In this document: piece after piece, positions 43,248 through 51,498 of the stretch
Numbering within the stretch: position 1 is the stretch's first letter
Layout: the number at the start of each line of letters is the position of its first letter
NCBI GenBank assembly: GCA_017630455.1
Contig: JAGBVG010000063.1
Coordinates: 62,001-126,000, forward strand
DNA: 64,000 nucleotides
From: Alistipes sp.
GTDB lineage: Bacteria > Bacteroidota > Bacteroidia > Bacteroidales > Rikenellaceae
Reading direction: 5' to 3'
Translations under genes and position numbers: made by a program
Notes under the pieces: generated by a model
What the model saw: the letters and a program-made list of their open reading frames with translations, nothing else
Database searches by the model: none
Told to the model about the DNA's origin: nothing

Positions 43248-44063
43248 ATGTGTTTTCGTCGTAATAGAGGAGAGGTAGTGCGAGGCAGCACGTGGGCGTT
43301 GGTAACAGGTGCTGCACTTGGTATTGGTCGCCAGTATTCGGAGCGTCTCGCGGCGTTGGGATACAACATCCTTATGGTCGACATCTTGGAGGAGGTGAGA
43401 ACCGAGGCTGTGGTAATTGCGGAGCGTCACAAGGTGCGTTGCGATGCCAAGGTTATGGATTTGGCTACGGCTACGGCAGCGCGCGAGCTTCACACTTGGA
43501 CTGTGGAGCAGGGTTACGAGTTTGATGTCGTTATCAACAATGCGGGAATGTTCTCGTTCTGCGACATTCTCAATACACCTGTGGAGCGTCTTGAGCGCAT
43601 AATATTGCTGCACGACCTCACGCTTACCACTATGTGTCGCCTCTATGGCCAGGATATGCTTAAGCGCGGCAAGGGTCGACTGCTCAATATGTCGTCATAC
43701 TCTATCTGGATGCCATTCCCTGGTTTGGCATCGTATAGCGCTTCGAAGGCATACGTAAAGAGCTTTACGCAGGCCTTTGCCAAGGAGTTGCGCGGCACGG
43801 GAGTCTCGGTGACGGCGATATGTCCTGCGGGTATTGCAACCGATTTGTATGGCCTGCCTAAGAACCTACAGAGGTTGGGCGTGAAGATTGGCGGACTTAT
43901 GACACCTCAGAGTTGTGCACGCCGCGGCTTGAATGCTATGTTCAAGGGTCGCAGCATCGTTGTGCCAGATTGGTGGTTCCGTATTCTTATCCCGATATGT
44001 AGATATTTGCCCGGATTTATAGTGCGCCCGTTGCGCTCGTGGACACTAAAGTGGCAGAAGTAA
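43248..44063 (+). CDS. Short-chain dehydrogenase/reductase, candidate 3-beta-hydroxysteroid dehydrogenase
   Basis: A 271-residue classical SDR: cofactor motif TGAALGIG (20-27), NNAG (97-100), and catalytic S150, Y163 and K167 (YSASK). D45 after the second strand (LMVDIL) suggests NAD(H) preference. The C-terminal extension is basic and hydrophobic (WWFRILIPICRYLPGFIVR), suggesting membrane association. It starts 6 bp after the OYE gene, so translation is probably coupled. In this context it would interconvert 3-oxo and 3-hydroxy groups of the reduced steroid or bile acid; 3-beta specificity is inferred from comparable clusters. Taken alone, only 'SDR' could be claimed. Confidence 0.82.
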   Translation: MCFRRNRGEVVRGSTWALVTGAALGIGRQYSERLAALGYNILMVDILEEVRTEAVVIAERHKVRCDAKVMDLATATAARELHTWTVEQGYEFDVVINNAGMFSFCDILNTPVERLERIILLHDLTLTTMCRLYGQDMLKRGKGRLLNMSSYSIWMPFPGLASYSASKAYVKSFTQAFAKELRGTGVSVTAICPAGIATDLYGLPKNLQRLGVKIGGLMTPQSCARRGLNAMFKGRSIVVPDWWFRILIPICRYLPGFIVRPLRSWTLKWQK

Positions 44064-44082
44064 AACGTTAATAGACAGAAAA

Positions 44083-46542
44083 ATGGCTGGAGAAGATAAG
44101 ATGACAACAAGCGATGTGGCTGCAGCTTCAAAGCGAGGCTGGGGTGTTGGACGTATAGTAGCGGTAGTGCTGCTTTCGTTGCTGACGCTCGTGGTTCTTT
44201 CGGTGGCCTCGGTAATAATATGGCTCGGCCCTATAGTCGAGGAGGTTGTTGAGAATAACGACAAGGAGCTTCTCGGACGAAGCATTACGATGGATAATCT
44301 CGAGGTAAAGTTGTTCTCGGGCTTCGTTGGCGTTGATAATGTTGTTATCTACGAGGCTGACGATAGCTCGGATTTTGTGCGTCTGGGACGCCTCGAGGTT
44401 GAGATGGAGGTTATGCCTATGATGCGCAATACCATCCACGTCTCGCGTGTTATGGTTCGTGAGCCATACATCTCTGTTGTGCAGGGCGCTGAGGAGTTTA
44501 ACTTCGATACGCTTGTAAACCATATCCTTGCAACCTACGTTGGCGAGGAGGTGGAGGAGGCTACGGGAGAGCCGTGGAATATCGTCGTGGAGAATATCTC
44601 GTTGGAGGAGGGTGCTGTGGCGTACTACGACGTGGCGCTCGACCAGAGTTGGAATCTCTCGGAGTTGACGCTATCCACTCCGGCGTTGCATCTCGATGAT
44701 GCCGTTACGTCGGTTTATGCCTCTACTCGCATCAACGAGCGCGGAGACCTCAGCGGTAATTTGGATCTCAACTATGCAACTTTTGACTTCCTTTTCGATG
44801 GCGAGTTGTCGCAGTTCGATGTCGCCGATACCTATAAATATATACATCCGGTCATCAATACGCAGAGCATCGAAGGTGCGATCTCGGCTAAGTGTCGCGT
44901 GGCGGGTAACGCGATGGATATCCTCTCGGCGGAGATATCGGGTGAGGTGGGAGTAGAAAATTTTGTTTTCCTTGGCCCTGACGGAGGTAATATCTTCAGT
45001 GCCGAGAGCCTCGCTATGACCATCGAGCAGCTCAATCTCCAGAAGCAGGTATATCACCTTGGCTCTCTAATCGCAAGTGGTTACTCTACACAGATTTGCC
45101 TCGAGAAGGATGGTACGACAAACTTCAGCGAGCTATTCTACAACGACCCTGAAATCTCGGTTGAGACCACTGCTGAGGAGGTGGGTGATGAGATCTATGA
45201 TGTTAAGGAGCGCGTTACGGTCACCACAACCGAGACCGAAGCGCCGTTCAAGGATACAGACCTCAGAATCGCGAAGATAGATCTCAGGGGCGGTAGTGTG
45301 CGTTATGCCGATAACACTATGCACGAGCCTTTTGACTATATTATCAGTGACATCGCTCTGCGTGCGGAGAATGTCACACTTATGGATAAGAATAAAATTA
45401 CCATACGTGCACAGCTCCCAAAGCAGGGTACGGCACTCATACAGTGGGAGGGTGCTCTCGACGATTTCTACAACCAGAGCCTTATGACTATGCTCTCGAA
45501 TGTCGATATCCAGTCTCTCTCGACATTCGTGGAGTACTACACCTCGTTCCCTGTGGCTTCGGGTAACCTTACATTCCGCTCGCAGAATGTGGTGTCGAAT
45601 GGTCAGATTAGTGGCGTGAATCAGTTGGGTACATACAATTTCGAGGTGGGTGCTAAGAACCGTAAGCATAAGGCGGAGTATAACCTGCCCGTGAAGCTCG
45701 GAATATTCGTCCTCACCGATCGCGAGAAGCATATCGATATCGACCTGCCAATCTCGGGCGATATCTCATCTCCAGAGTTCTCGTTGCGCAAGGTGGTGTG
45801 GAAGGCCATAGGTAATGTCCTTCTCAAGGTCGCTGCATCGCCATTTGAGTGGATGACCGCCGAGAAGCAGGATGCCTTCCGACATATCGACCTCGATATC
45901 TTTGCGCCAGGTCTCGACTCGGAGCACTATGCGCGTATCGACACGATGGTAAATACGCTTAAGGGTGATACGACGCTTACTGTTCACCTCAAGCCACGTG
46001 TGAACTACAAGCGTGCGGTGCGTGCCCTCTCGGATTTGAACCTCAAGATGGCATACTATAACGCCACGGAGGGTCACGAGCGTGGCTTCCTCGATATGCT
46101 CGACATCGCGCGTATCAGCGAGATGAAGCTCTCGGGCGAGGGTATCCGTAATTTCGCTGACTCGATGCTTGTGGCGCGTGGTGTAGATCCTTCGACGATG
46201 AATGCACACGCCAAGGCTGAGATGCTCTATGGCGATATGGTCGATCAGCAGCTCGTCTCGATTATCAATATGCGTAATAGTGTCATAGCACGATATGTGG
46301 CGTTCCAGCACAAGGATCTGCCAGTTGAGAAATTTGAGGTGAAGCCTGTGACCATCGAGGATATCCGCGACTATAAGGGTAAGGATCGTTATACCGTGAC
46401 GCTTGTGATGGGCGACCAGGAGGTTGAGGTGGCAACCAAGGATGAGGAGGAGACATCGGAGGAGGCGTCTGAGTCTGAGGTTGTGGATGGCGCAGACTCG
46501 GGTGATGCGACGTCGCAGGAAAATAGTACAGAAAACCAATAA
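44083..46542 (+). CDS. AsmA-like / DUF748 envelope protein
   Basis: An 819-residue protein with one N-terminal membrane helix (about 24-50, IVAVVLLSLLTLVVLSVASV) and a long beta-rich periplasmic region resembling AsmA/DUF748: N-terminal LGRSITMDNLEVKLFSGFVGVDNVVIYEAD and later repeats of short amphipathic strands. The last 40 residues are acidic and Ser/Glu-rich and likely disordered. AsmA-like proteins are thought to bridge the periplasm and carry lipids. It follows the SDR gene by 19 bp, so it may belong to the same transcript; whether it takes part in steroid handling is open. Confidence 0.75.
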   Translation: MAGEDKMTTSDVAAASKRGWGVGRIVAVVLLSLLTLVVLSVASVIIWLGPIVEEVVENNDKELLGRSITMDNLEVKLFSGFVGVDNVVIYEADDSSDFVRLGRLEVEMEVMPMMRNTIHVSRVMVREPYISVVQGAEEFNFDTLVNHILATYVGEEVEEATGEPWNIVVENISLEEGAVAYYDVALDQSWNLSELTLSTPALHLDDAVTSVYASTRINERGDLSGNLDLNYATFDFLFDGELSQFDVADTYKYIHPVINTQSIEGAISAKCRVAGNAMDILSAEISGEVGVENFVFLGPDGGNIFSAESLAMTIEQLNLQKQVYHLGSLIASGYSTQICLEKDGTTNFSELFYNDPEISVETTAEEVGDEIYDVKERVTVTTTETEAPFKDTDLRIAKIDLRGGSVRYADNTMHEPFDYIISDIALRAENVTLMDKNKITIRAQLPKQGTALIQWEGALDDFYNQSLMTMLSNVDIQSLSTFVEYYTSFPVASGNLTFRSQNVVSNGQISGVNQLGTYNFEVGAKNRKHKAEYNLPVKLGIFVLTDREKHIDIDLPISGDISSPEFSLRKVVWKAIGNVLLKVAASPFEWMTAEKQDAFRHIDLDIFAPGLDSEHYARIDTMVNTLKGDTTLTVHLKPRVNYKRAVRALSDLNLKMAYYNATEGHERGFLDMLDIARISEMKLSGEGIRNFADSMLVARGVDPSTMNAHAKAEMLYGDMVDQQLVSIINMRNSVIARYVAFQHKDLPVEKFEVKPVTIEDIRDYKGKDRYTVTLVMGDQEVEVATKDEEETSEEASESEVVDGADSGDATSQENSTENQ

Positions 46543-46574
46543 TTTTAAACCAATAAATTTAATAACTATCAATT

Positions 46575-47579
46575 ATGAGAAAAGCAGTTTCTTTTATTGC
46601 AGTTGTTGCCGTAGCGCTCTCGACAGTAGCTTGCGGTAGCAACAACTCTAAGCAGATCGACTCATTGTCGTATGCTGTGGGTATGGATTTCGGTATGGGT
46701 CTTAACTTCGGTATGAAGGATTTTGACCTCGACCGTGATGTTGTTATCGGCACTATGAAGTCATTTTACAAGGATGGCGATATCTTGGGTGAGGAGATCC
46801 GTGAGGTTCGTGGCAAGATGATGGAGTGGCAGTATACTTTGGCTATGCCTTATGCTAACGCTAAGCGTATGAACGATATGATTCAGACCGATTGCCCTGA
46901 TACGCTTCCTGCACTTCCAGCACTCTACAACGAGGCGTTTACACGTGAGTATGTGTCGAAGATGTTTGGTATGAATTTCGGTGCTGCTATCAAGTCTATC
47001 GAGGAGGAACTTAATATGCGTGATATCCTCCGCGCTATCGAGGATACCAACAAGCTTAACGCTCCTGAGGAGGCTGATTCACTTCTCCGTATGACTACTG
47101 ATCAGATGCGTGGTGCATTTATGCAGTACTCACAGCGTGCGCAGCAGCGTGCACAGGCTGAGCGTGAGAAGGCTTTGGTCGAGAATGCTGAGGCTTCAGC
47201 AAAGTGGCTTGCAGAGGTAGAGAAGCAGGAGGGTGTTCAGAAGACAGAGTCTGGTATTCTCTATCGTATCGACCGTGAGGGTAGCGATGTTATGGCTACT
47301 GAGGATACAGACGTGGTACTTGTAAACTACGAGGGTAAGACTGCTGATGGCAACGTATTCGACTCAAGCTACGAGCGTGGCGAGCCTATCTCATTCCCTC
47401 TCAACCGCGTTATTAAGGGTTGGACCGAGGGTATGAAGCTCGTAGGTGTTGGTGGTCAGATCACACTTTGGATCCCATCGGAGCTTGCATACGGCGAGAA
47501 TGGTGCTGGTGCGGATATCGGTCCTAACCAGGCATTGGAGTTCAAGGTTGAGCTTCTCGAGGTTAATCCTGCTGAGTAG
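46575..47579 (+). CDS. FKBP-type peptidyl-prolyl isomerase, lipoprotein
   Basis: A 334-residue protein with lipobox TVAC (Cys about 20), an FKBP_N-type dimerisation region (about 28-215: two segments beginning IDSLSYAVGMDFGMGLNFG, with an Ala/Gln/Arg-rich helix) and a C-terminal FKBP domain (about 225-334). The active-site blocks are VLVNYEGKTADGNVFDSSYERG, FPLNRVIKGWTEGMKLVGVG and IPSELAYGENGAG. It helps fold exported proteins in the envelope. A bidirectional terminator follows 31 bp later. It lies 32 bp after the AsmA-like gene. Confidence 0.93.
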   Translation: MRKAVSFIAVVAVALSTVACGSNNSKQIDSLSYAVGMDFGMGLNFGMKDFDLDRDVVIGTMKSFYKDGDILGEEIREVRGKMMEWQYTLAMPYANAKRMNDMIQTDCPDTLPALPALYNEAFTREYVSKMFGMNFGAAIKSIEEELNMRDILRAIEDTNKLNAPEEADSLLRMTTDQMRGAFMQYSQRAQQRAQAEREKALVENAEASAKWLAEVEKQEGVQKTESGILYRIDREGSDVMATEDTDVVLVNYEGKTADGNVFDSSYERGEPISFPLNRVIKGWTEGMKLVGVGGQITLWIPSELAYGENGAGADIGPNQALEFKVELLEVNPAE

Positions 47580-47610
47580 TTCGGCTGTCGCAAGTTGCGG
47601 CATACGAAAA

Positions 47611-47659
47611 AATATCCCGGGGCGTAGCGAAAAGGTAGCTGCCCCGGGATATTCTCTTT
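47611..47659. terminator. Bidirectional terminator between FKBP and ZIP genes
   Basis: AATATCCCGGGGC (47611-47623) pairs perfectly with GCCCCGGGATATT (47641-47653). A TCTCTTTTT tract follows on the plus strand and a T6 tract on the minus strand. Confidence 0.85.
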
Positions 47660-48436
47660 TTATGCCAACGCTATGTCGAGCGTCATCATTATTATGAAGC
47701 CTATAGCGAAGGCTATAGTTCCGATGTCGGAGTGTTTGCCCTGTTGTGTCTCGGGGATAAGCTCCTCCACCACAACGTAGAGCATAGCTCCCGCCGAGAA
47801 GCTCAGCAGATAGGGTAGTATGGCCGAGATATGCTCATAGAGGGCAATCATCACCAGAGCCGATATAGGCTCTACAATGCCCGATAGCGCGCCCCAGCCG
47901 AAAGCCTTTCTGCGGCTCATACCATCGCCACGGAGGGGTAGTGAGATGATAGCTCCCTCGGGGATGTTCTGTATCGCCATACCCAATGCAAGTGCCATCG
48001 CCGCGGCGAGGGTGATGCCCATATCTCCCGCCAATGCTCCTGCCACCACAGCACCTACGGCCATACCCTCGGGAATGTTGTGTAGCGTTACGGCGAGCAT
48101 CAGCATCTGTCGCTTGCCAAGTGATGAGTGTAGACCCTCGCGTGTCTCCGTGCCAGGATGCTGGTGTGGTACGATGCTGTCCAGTGCCAGCAGGAAGAGC
48201 ATTCCGAGCATTATGCCCACCGCGGCGGGTAGCCAACTCATCTTGCCCATATCAGACGAAAGTTCTAATGAGGGGATAATCAGCGACCATACAGATGCGG
48301 CAACCATCACACCTGCGGCAAAGCCCAGCAGCGAATTATGGATGCGTGGTGATACGCTCTGTCGCGCAAGCAGCACTGTCGCCGCGCCCAAGACCGTACC
48401 CAAGAATGGTATTGCAACAATTGATAAAATGTTCAT
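47660..48436 (-). CDS. ZIP family metal transporter
   Basis: About 258 residues from ATG 48436; the upstream in-frame ATG at 48499 lies inside the rubrerythrin terminator and is rejected. Eight hydrophobic helices. The metal-path motifs are clear: TLHNIPEGMAVGAV in TM4 (His, Asn, Glu) and IQNIPEGAIISLPL in TM5, with a His-containing loop (VPHQHPGTETRE) between TM3 and TM4. ZIP proteins carry zinc, manganese or iron into the cytoplasm; the ZupT/GufA subfamily fits best. The metal is not determined. Confidence 0.92.
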   Translation of the reverse strand: MNILSIVAIPFLGTVLGAATVLLARQSVSPRIHNSLLGFAAGVMVAASVWSLIIPSLELSSDMGKMSWLPAAVGIMLGMLFLLALDSIVPHQHPGTETREGLHSSLGKRQMLMLAVTLHNIPEGMAVGAVVAGALAGDMGITLAAAMALALGMAIQNIPEGAIISLPLRGDGMSRRKAFGWGALSGIVEPISALVMIALYEHISAILPYLLSFSAGAMLYVVVEELIPETQQGKHSDIGTIAFAIGFIIMMTLDIALA

Positions 48437-48465
48437 ACTTACGTAGCAGCAAAATAAATGCCTCA

Positions 48466-48510
48466 AAAAAAAGGGTTTGTCCAACCACTGGTTGAGCAAG
48501 CCCTTTTTAT
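48466..48510 (-). terminator. Terminator downstream of rubrerythrin
   Basis: On the minus strand a 20-bp stem with three mismatched or wobble positions and an ACTG-type loop is followed by CCCTTTTTTTT (48473-48466 region). It lies between the ZIP start and the rubrerythrin gene. Confidence 0.75.
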
Positions 48511-48518
48511 TGTAAGGT

Positions 48519-48632
48519 GAGAATTATTGTAGTTTCTCTGAAACACATAGTCCTCGCGTAAAGCCTCCCTTATCAAAGGGAGGTTTGGAGGGATTGTATA
48601 TGTTTGGAGAATTATTGTAGTTTCTCTGAAAC
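48519..48632. repeat. 26-bp direct repeat flanking a 62-bp hairpin segment
   Basis: Identical 26-bp copies lie at 48519-48544 and 48607-48632, separated by 62 bp. The intervening segment contains a perfect hairpin CCTCCCTT-ATCA-AAGGGAGG (48564-48583) followed by TTTGGAGGGAT. The second copy is also the left arm of the hairpin overlapping the rubrerythrin stop codon. It looks like an insertion with a long target duplication or a local 88-bp duplication. Confidence 0.65.
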
Positions 48633-48646
48633 TACTAATAATTCTC
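48607..48646 (-). promoter_or_regulatory. 18-bp hairpin overlapping the rubrerythrin stop codon
   Basis: GAGAATTATTGTAGTTTC (48607-48624) pairs with 48628-48646 with a single-base bulge and a TCT loop. It includes the last codons and stop of the rubrerythrin gene. There is no long T-run, so it is probably an mRNA 3'-end stability structure ahead of the true terminator. Confidence 0.55.
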
Positions 48647-49171
48647 GGCTTTGATCTGGAAGTAAGCCTGTGGGTGAACACATACAGGACATACCTCTGG
48701 AGCCTTCTGACCAACCTGGATGTGGCCGCAGTTAGAACACTGCCAGATCATATCACCATCGCGAGAGAATACCAAACCGCCCTCAACATTTGCCAAAAGC
48801 TTGCGGTAACGCTCCTCGTGCTCCTTCTCAATTTTGCCCACCTGCTCGAAGAGGAACGCGATGTGATCGAAGCCCTCCTCGCGAGCATCCACAGCCATCT
48901 GAGCGTACATATCTGTCCACTCGTAGTTCTCGCCCTCGGCAGCAGCCTTGAGGTTCTCAGCTGTAGAGCCGATGCCCTGAAGAAGCTTGAACCAAATCTC
49001 TGCGTGCTCCTTCTCGTTTGCTGCAGTCTCCTCGAAGATCTTAGCTATCTGCACGTAGCCATCCTTCTTTGCCTTTGATGCGAAATATGTATACTTGTTG
49101 CGAGCCTGGCTCTCACCAGCAAATGCCTCCCACAAGTTTTTCTCAGTCTTTGTGCCTTTCAAATCTTTCAT
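48635..49171 (-). CDS. Rubrerythrin
   Basis: A 178-residue rubrerythrin: an N-terminal ferritin-like diiron domain (about 1-140) with the ligand glutamates in [25 protein letters not shown] and a second [16 protein letters not shown] pair, and a C-terminal rubredoxin-like domain with WQCSNCGHI and PEVCPVC binding one iron. It reduces hydrogen peroxide in anaerobes, in the cytoplasm. The gene has its own promoter and terminator. Confidence 0.96.
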   Translation of the reverse strand: MKDLKGTKTEKNLWEAFAGESQARNKYTYFASKAKKDGYVQIAKIFEETAANEKEHAEIWFKLLQGIGSTAENLKAAAEGENYEWTDMYAQMAVDAREEGFDHIAFLFEQVGKIEKEHEERYRKLLANVEGGLVFSRDGDMIWQCSNCGHIQVGQKAPEVCPVCVHPQAYFQIKAENY

Positions 49172-49223
49172 ACTCTTTTAAGTTTTATAGGTTTATCATT
49201 GGTTTTGTTTTCTTTTCCTGATG

Positions 49224-49254
49224 CAAAGATAATAGTTTTTTCGTTCTCTGCAAT
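49224..49254 (-). promoter_or_regulatory. Promoter of rubrerythrin
   Basis: On the minus strand TATCTTTG (49231-49224) is a perfect -7 element, with ATTG (49254-49251) 19 nt upstream, one base from TTTG. The leader would be about 45 nt. Confidence 0.6.
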
Positions 49255-49331
49255 ATTTTTTTAATTGTATTATTTTATTTAGCTATAAGTTTTGGTTATA
49301 GTTACGATAAAACCTATAAGAAAGTATATTG

Positions 49332-49925
49332 CTATTTCGGTGAGTTGAAGCGGAGACCTACCGAGCCGTAGAAGAGGAACTTATCGCTGATTTGCGATGC
49401 GTAGGTGTCGATAAATCGCACGCCGAGACCTAAAACTATAGGGGTGCCCACCCACTCCGACTTCACGCCGAGGTCGTAAGCCATAGCTCCCCACCTATTG
49501 CCGAGGGTAGACTGCACCTTTGGCGCAATAATCAGATTCCAATCCTCGCGCTCCAGAGCTTTGAATTCGCCGCCCAAGCCCAAGTAGAGCTGCTCAGTGA
49601 AGGTGTTGGTTTTGTAGAACAAACCGAGACTTGTCGTAAGGGGCAGGTGTATCGACCATCGGTCGTTGAAGTGGTAGCCAAACGAAACATCTATATCTAA
49701 GTTGCCGAACTCTCTGTAATCCTTGGCCAGTGCGCCGCCACCGCGAAGATCGAACGATACTGATATATAGTTGCTCTTGCTCTTGGCCTTTACTGTCGTG
49801 GACGTATTTGCGGCGGTGGGAGTGTTTGCTGCTGTGGATCTGTTTGCTGTTGCCGCCTCGCCCTCCTGGGCCATAGCAAATGTAGTGGCTAATGCCATTA
49901 TTGCAATCAAAAAAAGTCTTTTCAT
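49332..49925 (-). CDS. Small outer-membrane beta-barrel protein
   Basis: A 197-residue protein with a signal peptide (cut near FAMAQE, residue 20), a short Ala/Thr-rich repeat region (TAANTPTAANTSTT), then alternating hydrophobic strands ending GSVGLRFNSPK, as in OmpA/OmpW-like eight-stranded barrels. Strand-like segments include YISVSFDLRGGGA, DIDVSFGYHFNDRWSIHLPL and LYLGLGGEF. No close family name is recognised. It is a single-gene unit; no promoter is obvious in the 143 bp upstream, which hold the purA terminator. Confidence 0.7.
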   Translation of the reverse strand: MKRLFLIAIMALATTFAMAQEGEAATANRSTAANTPTAANTSTTVKAKSKSNYISVSFDLRGGGALAKDYREFGNLDIDVSFGYHFNDRWSIHLPLTTSLGLFYKTNTFTEQLYLGLGGEFKALEREDWNLIIAPKVQSTLGNRWGAMAYDLGVKSEWVGTPIVLGLGVRFIDTYASQISDKFLFYGSVGLRFNSPK

Positions 49926-49988
49926 AGGTCTTAAGGTGTTAGTTGTCTATAATATATAACGTACGAGGGTTGGTTTTTGTTTCACCGC

Positions 49989-50027
49989 AAAATAAAAAAA
50001 TCGTGGGAAGATTGCTCTGCCCACGAT
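49989..50027 (-). terminator. Terminator of purA
   Basis: On the minus strand TCGTGGG (50026-50020) pairs with CCCACGA (50007-50001), followed by TTTTTTATTTT. Confidence 0.75.
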
Positions 50028-50068
50028 AAGTATGCTTGACGAGATATCGTCTTATGCTGTTGTGATTA

Positions 50069-51352
50069 TTAGAATATCTGCTTGCGGATGATGGTCTGCT
50101 CGCGATCAGGACCTACTGATACCACTGCAACCTCTGTGCGTGTAAGCTCCTCAACCTTAGCGATATATGCCTTGGCGTTTGCTGGGAGGTCGTCATAGTT
50201 CTTGATGCCTGTGATATCCTCGTTCCAGCCGTCAACCTCGATATACTCAGCCTCGACGCGCTCGAGCTGTGCGATAGTCGAAGGAACGTAGTCGATAGAC
50301 TTACCATCGAGTTTATAGCCTGTGCAGATGCGAAGCTTCTCGAGACCCGAGAGAACGTCGAAGAGCATAAGCGAGAGGTAGTTAACACCGCTGATGCGAC
50401 GTACGTGGTTCAATACCACAGCGTCCAACCAACCCACACGACGTGGACGGCCAGTTACGGTGCCATACTCGTGGCCACGCTCGCGGATATACTCTGCGCG
50501 CTCGTCGAACAACTCTGTAGGGAATGGACCCTCGCCAACACGAGTGGTGTAAGCCTTGGCAACGCCCATAACGTTGTTCACGTAGCGTGGTGCGAGACCT
50601 GTGTTCACAGGGACGCTGGCAGCCGTAGGGCTTGATGATGTAACGAATGGATATGTACCGTGGTCGATGCAGAGCATAACACCCTGAGCACCCTCGAACA
50701 ACACCTTTTTGCCCTCCTCAACGAGTTTATTGAGAAGCACCGAGGTGTCGCAAATCATAGGGCGAAGCTGCTCACCAAGAGCCAAGTACTGCTCGTAGAT
50801 CTCATCGAAGTTGCAAGGCTCCATACCGAGTGCCGTAAGCTCGATGTTCTTCTGTGCAAGGGCATCCTTGAGACGCTCGGCGAAGTACTCCTTATCGAGG
50901 AGGTCGCCCATACGGATGCCTACGCGGCTATATTTGTCGGTGTATGCAGGGCCGATACCCTTCTTTGTAGTGCCAATCTGGCGGCCACCCTTGAGAGCTT
51001 CGTATGCGCCGTCGAGCATAGCGTGGTAAGGCATCACGCAGGCTGCGCGGTCAGAGATGTAGAGCTTGTAGTCGGTGATACCAGCCTTGTGGAGACGATC
51101 CAACTCCTCGAGCAACGATACAGGGTTGATGACCATACCGTTTGCCATAACGTTGATGATATGCGGATTAAAGACACCTGAAGGTATTGACTGCAAAGCA
51201 AACTTCTTACCATCGAAAACAATAGTATGACCAGCGTTGTTACCTCCCTGATGGCGTACTACAACATCTGCACCACCAGCATAGAAATCGGTAATCTTAC
51301 CCTTACCTTCGTCGCCCCACTGGGCACCTACAACAACCAATGTGTTATTCAT
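50069..51352 (-). CDS. purA: Adenylosuccinate synthase
   Basis: A 427-residue PurA joining IMP and aspartate with GTP to form adenylosuccinate, the first step to AMP. The N-terminal VVGAQWGDEGKGKITD is the GTP-binding signature with the catalytic Asp and Lys. HQGGNNAGHTIV, the IMP-site GIGPAYTDK, FEGAQG and the arginine-rich TGRPRRVGWLD follow. The C-terminal segment ends in SVGPDREQTI. It is a separate unit with its own leader; its promoter region lies in the 146-bp gap before the permease gene, which runs in the same direction and may also read in. Confidence 0.96.
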   Translation of the reverse strand: MNNTLVVVGAQWGDEGKGKITDFYAGGADVVVRHQGGNNAGHTIVFDGKKFALQSIPSGVFNPHIINVMANGMVINPVSLLEELDRLHKAGITDYKLYISDRAACVMPYHAMLDGAYEALKGGRQIGTTKKGIGPAYTDKYSRVGIRMGDLLDKEYFAERLKDALAQKNIELTALGMEPCNFDEIYEQYLALGEQLRPMICDTSVLLNKLVEEGKKVLFEGAQGVMLCIDHGTYPFVTSSSPTAASVPVNTGLAPRYVNNVMGVAKAYTTRVGEGPFPTELFDERAEYIRERGHEYGTVTGRPRRVGWLDAVVLNHVRRISGVNYLSLMLFDVLSGLEKLRICTGYKLDGKSIDYVPSTIAQLERVEAEYIEVDGWNEDITGIKNYDDLPANAKAYIAKVEELTRTEVAVVSVGPDREQTIIRKQIF

Positions 51353-51362
51353 AGTCTATATA

Positions 51363-51390
51363 TTTAAAGCCACCGTTTTAAAGCCACCGT
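51363..51390. repeat. Tandem 14-bp repeat in the purA leader
   Basis: TTTAAAGCCACCGT occurs twice in perfect tandem (51363-51376 and 51377-51390), 10 bp before the purA start codon as read on the minus strand. It could be a regulator site or a recent duplication. Confidence 0.6.
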
Positions 51391-51428
51391 CAAAATGTTC
51401 TTGCTATTGTGGCATAATTTTACGCCTA

Positions 51429-51436
51429 CAAAAGTA
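51429..51436 (-). promoter_or_regulatory. -7 promoter element of purA
   Basis: TACTTTTG on the minus strand (51436-51429) matches TAnnTTTG, about 77 bp before the purA ATG. Only a weak TTTA is found near -33. Confidence 0.45.
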
Positions 51437-51498
51437 ATTAATTTTATGTGATAAGCCTAAAATTTATGCCATAAAATTATTAACAGAGTATGAAAAAT

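Noticed and set aside
48437..48499. ATG at 48499 as start of the ZIP transporter
   Set aside because: It falls inside the rubrerythrin terminator inverted repeat, and the added residues do not resemble a ZIP N-terminus.
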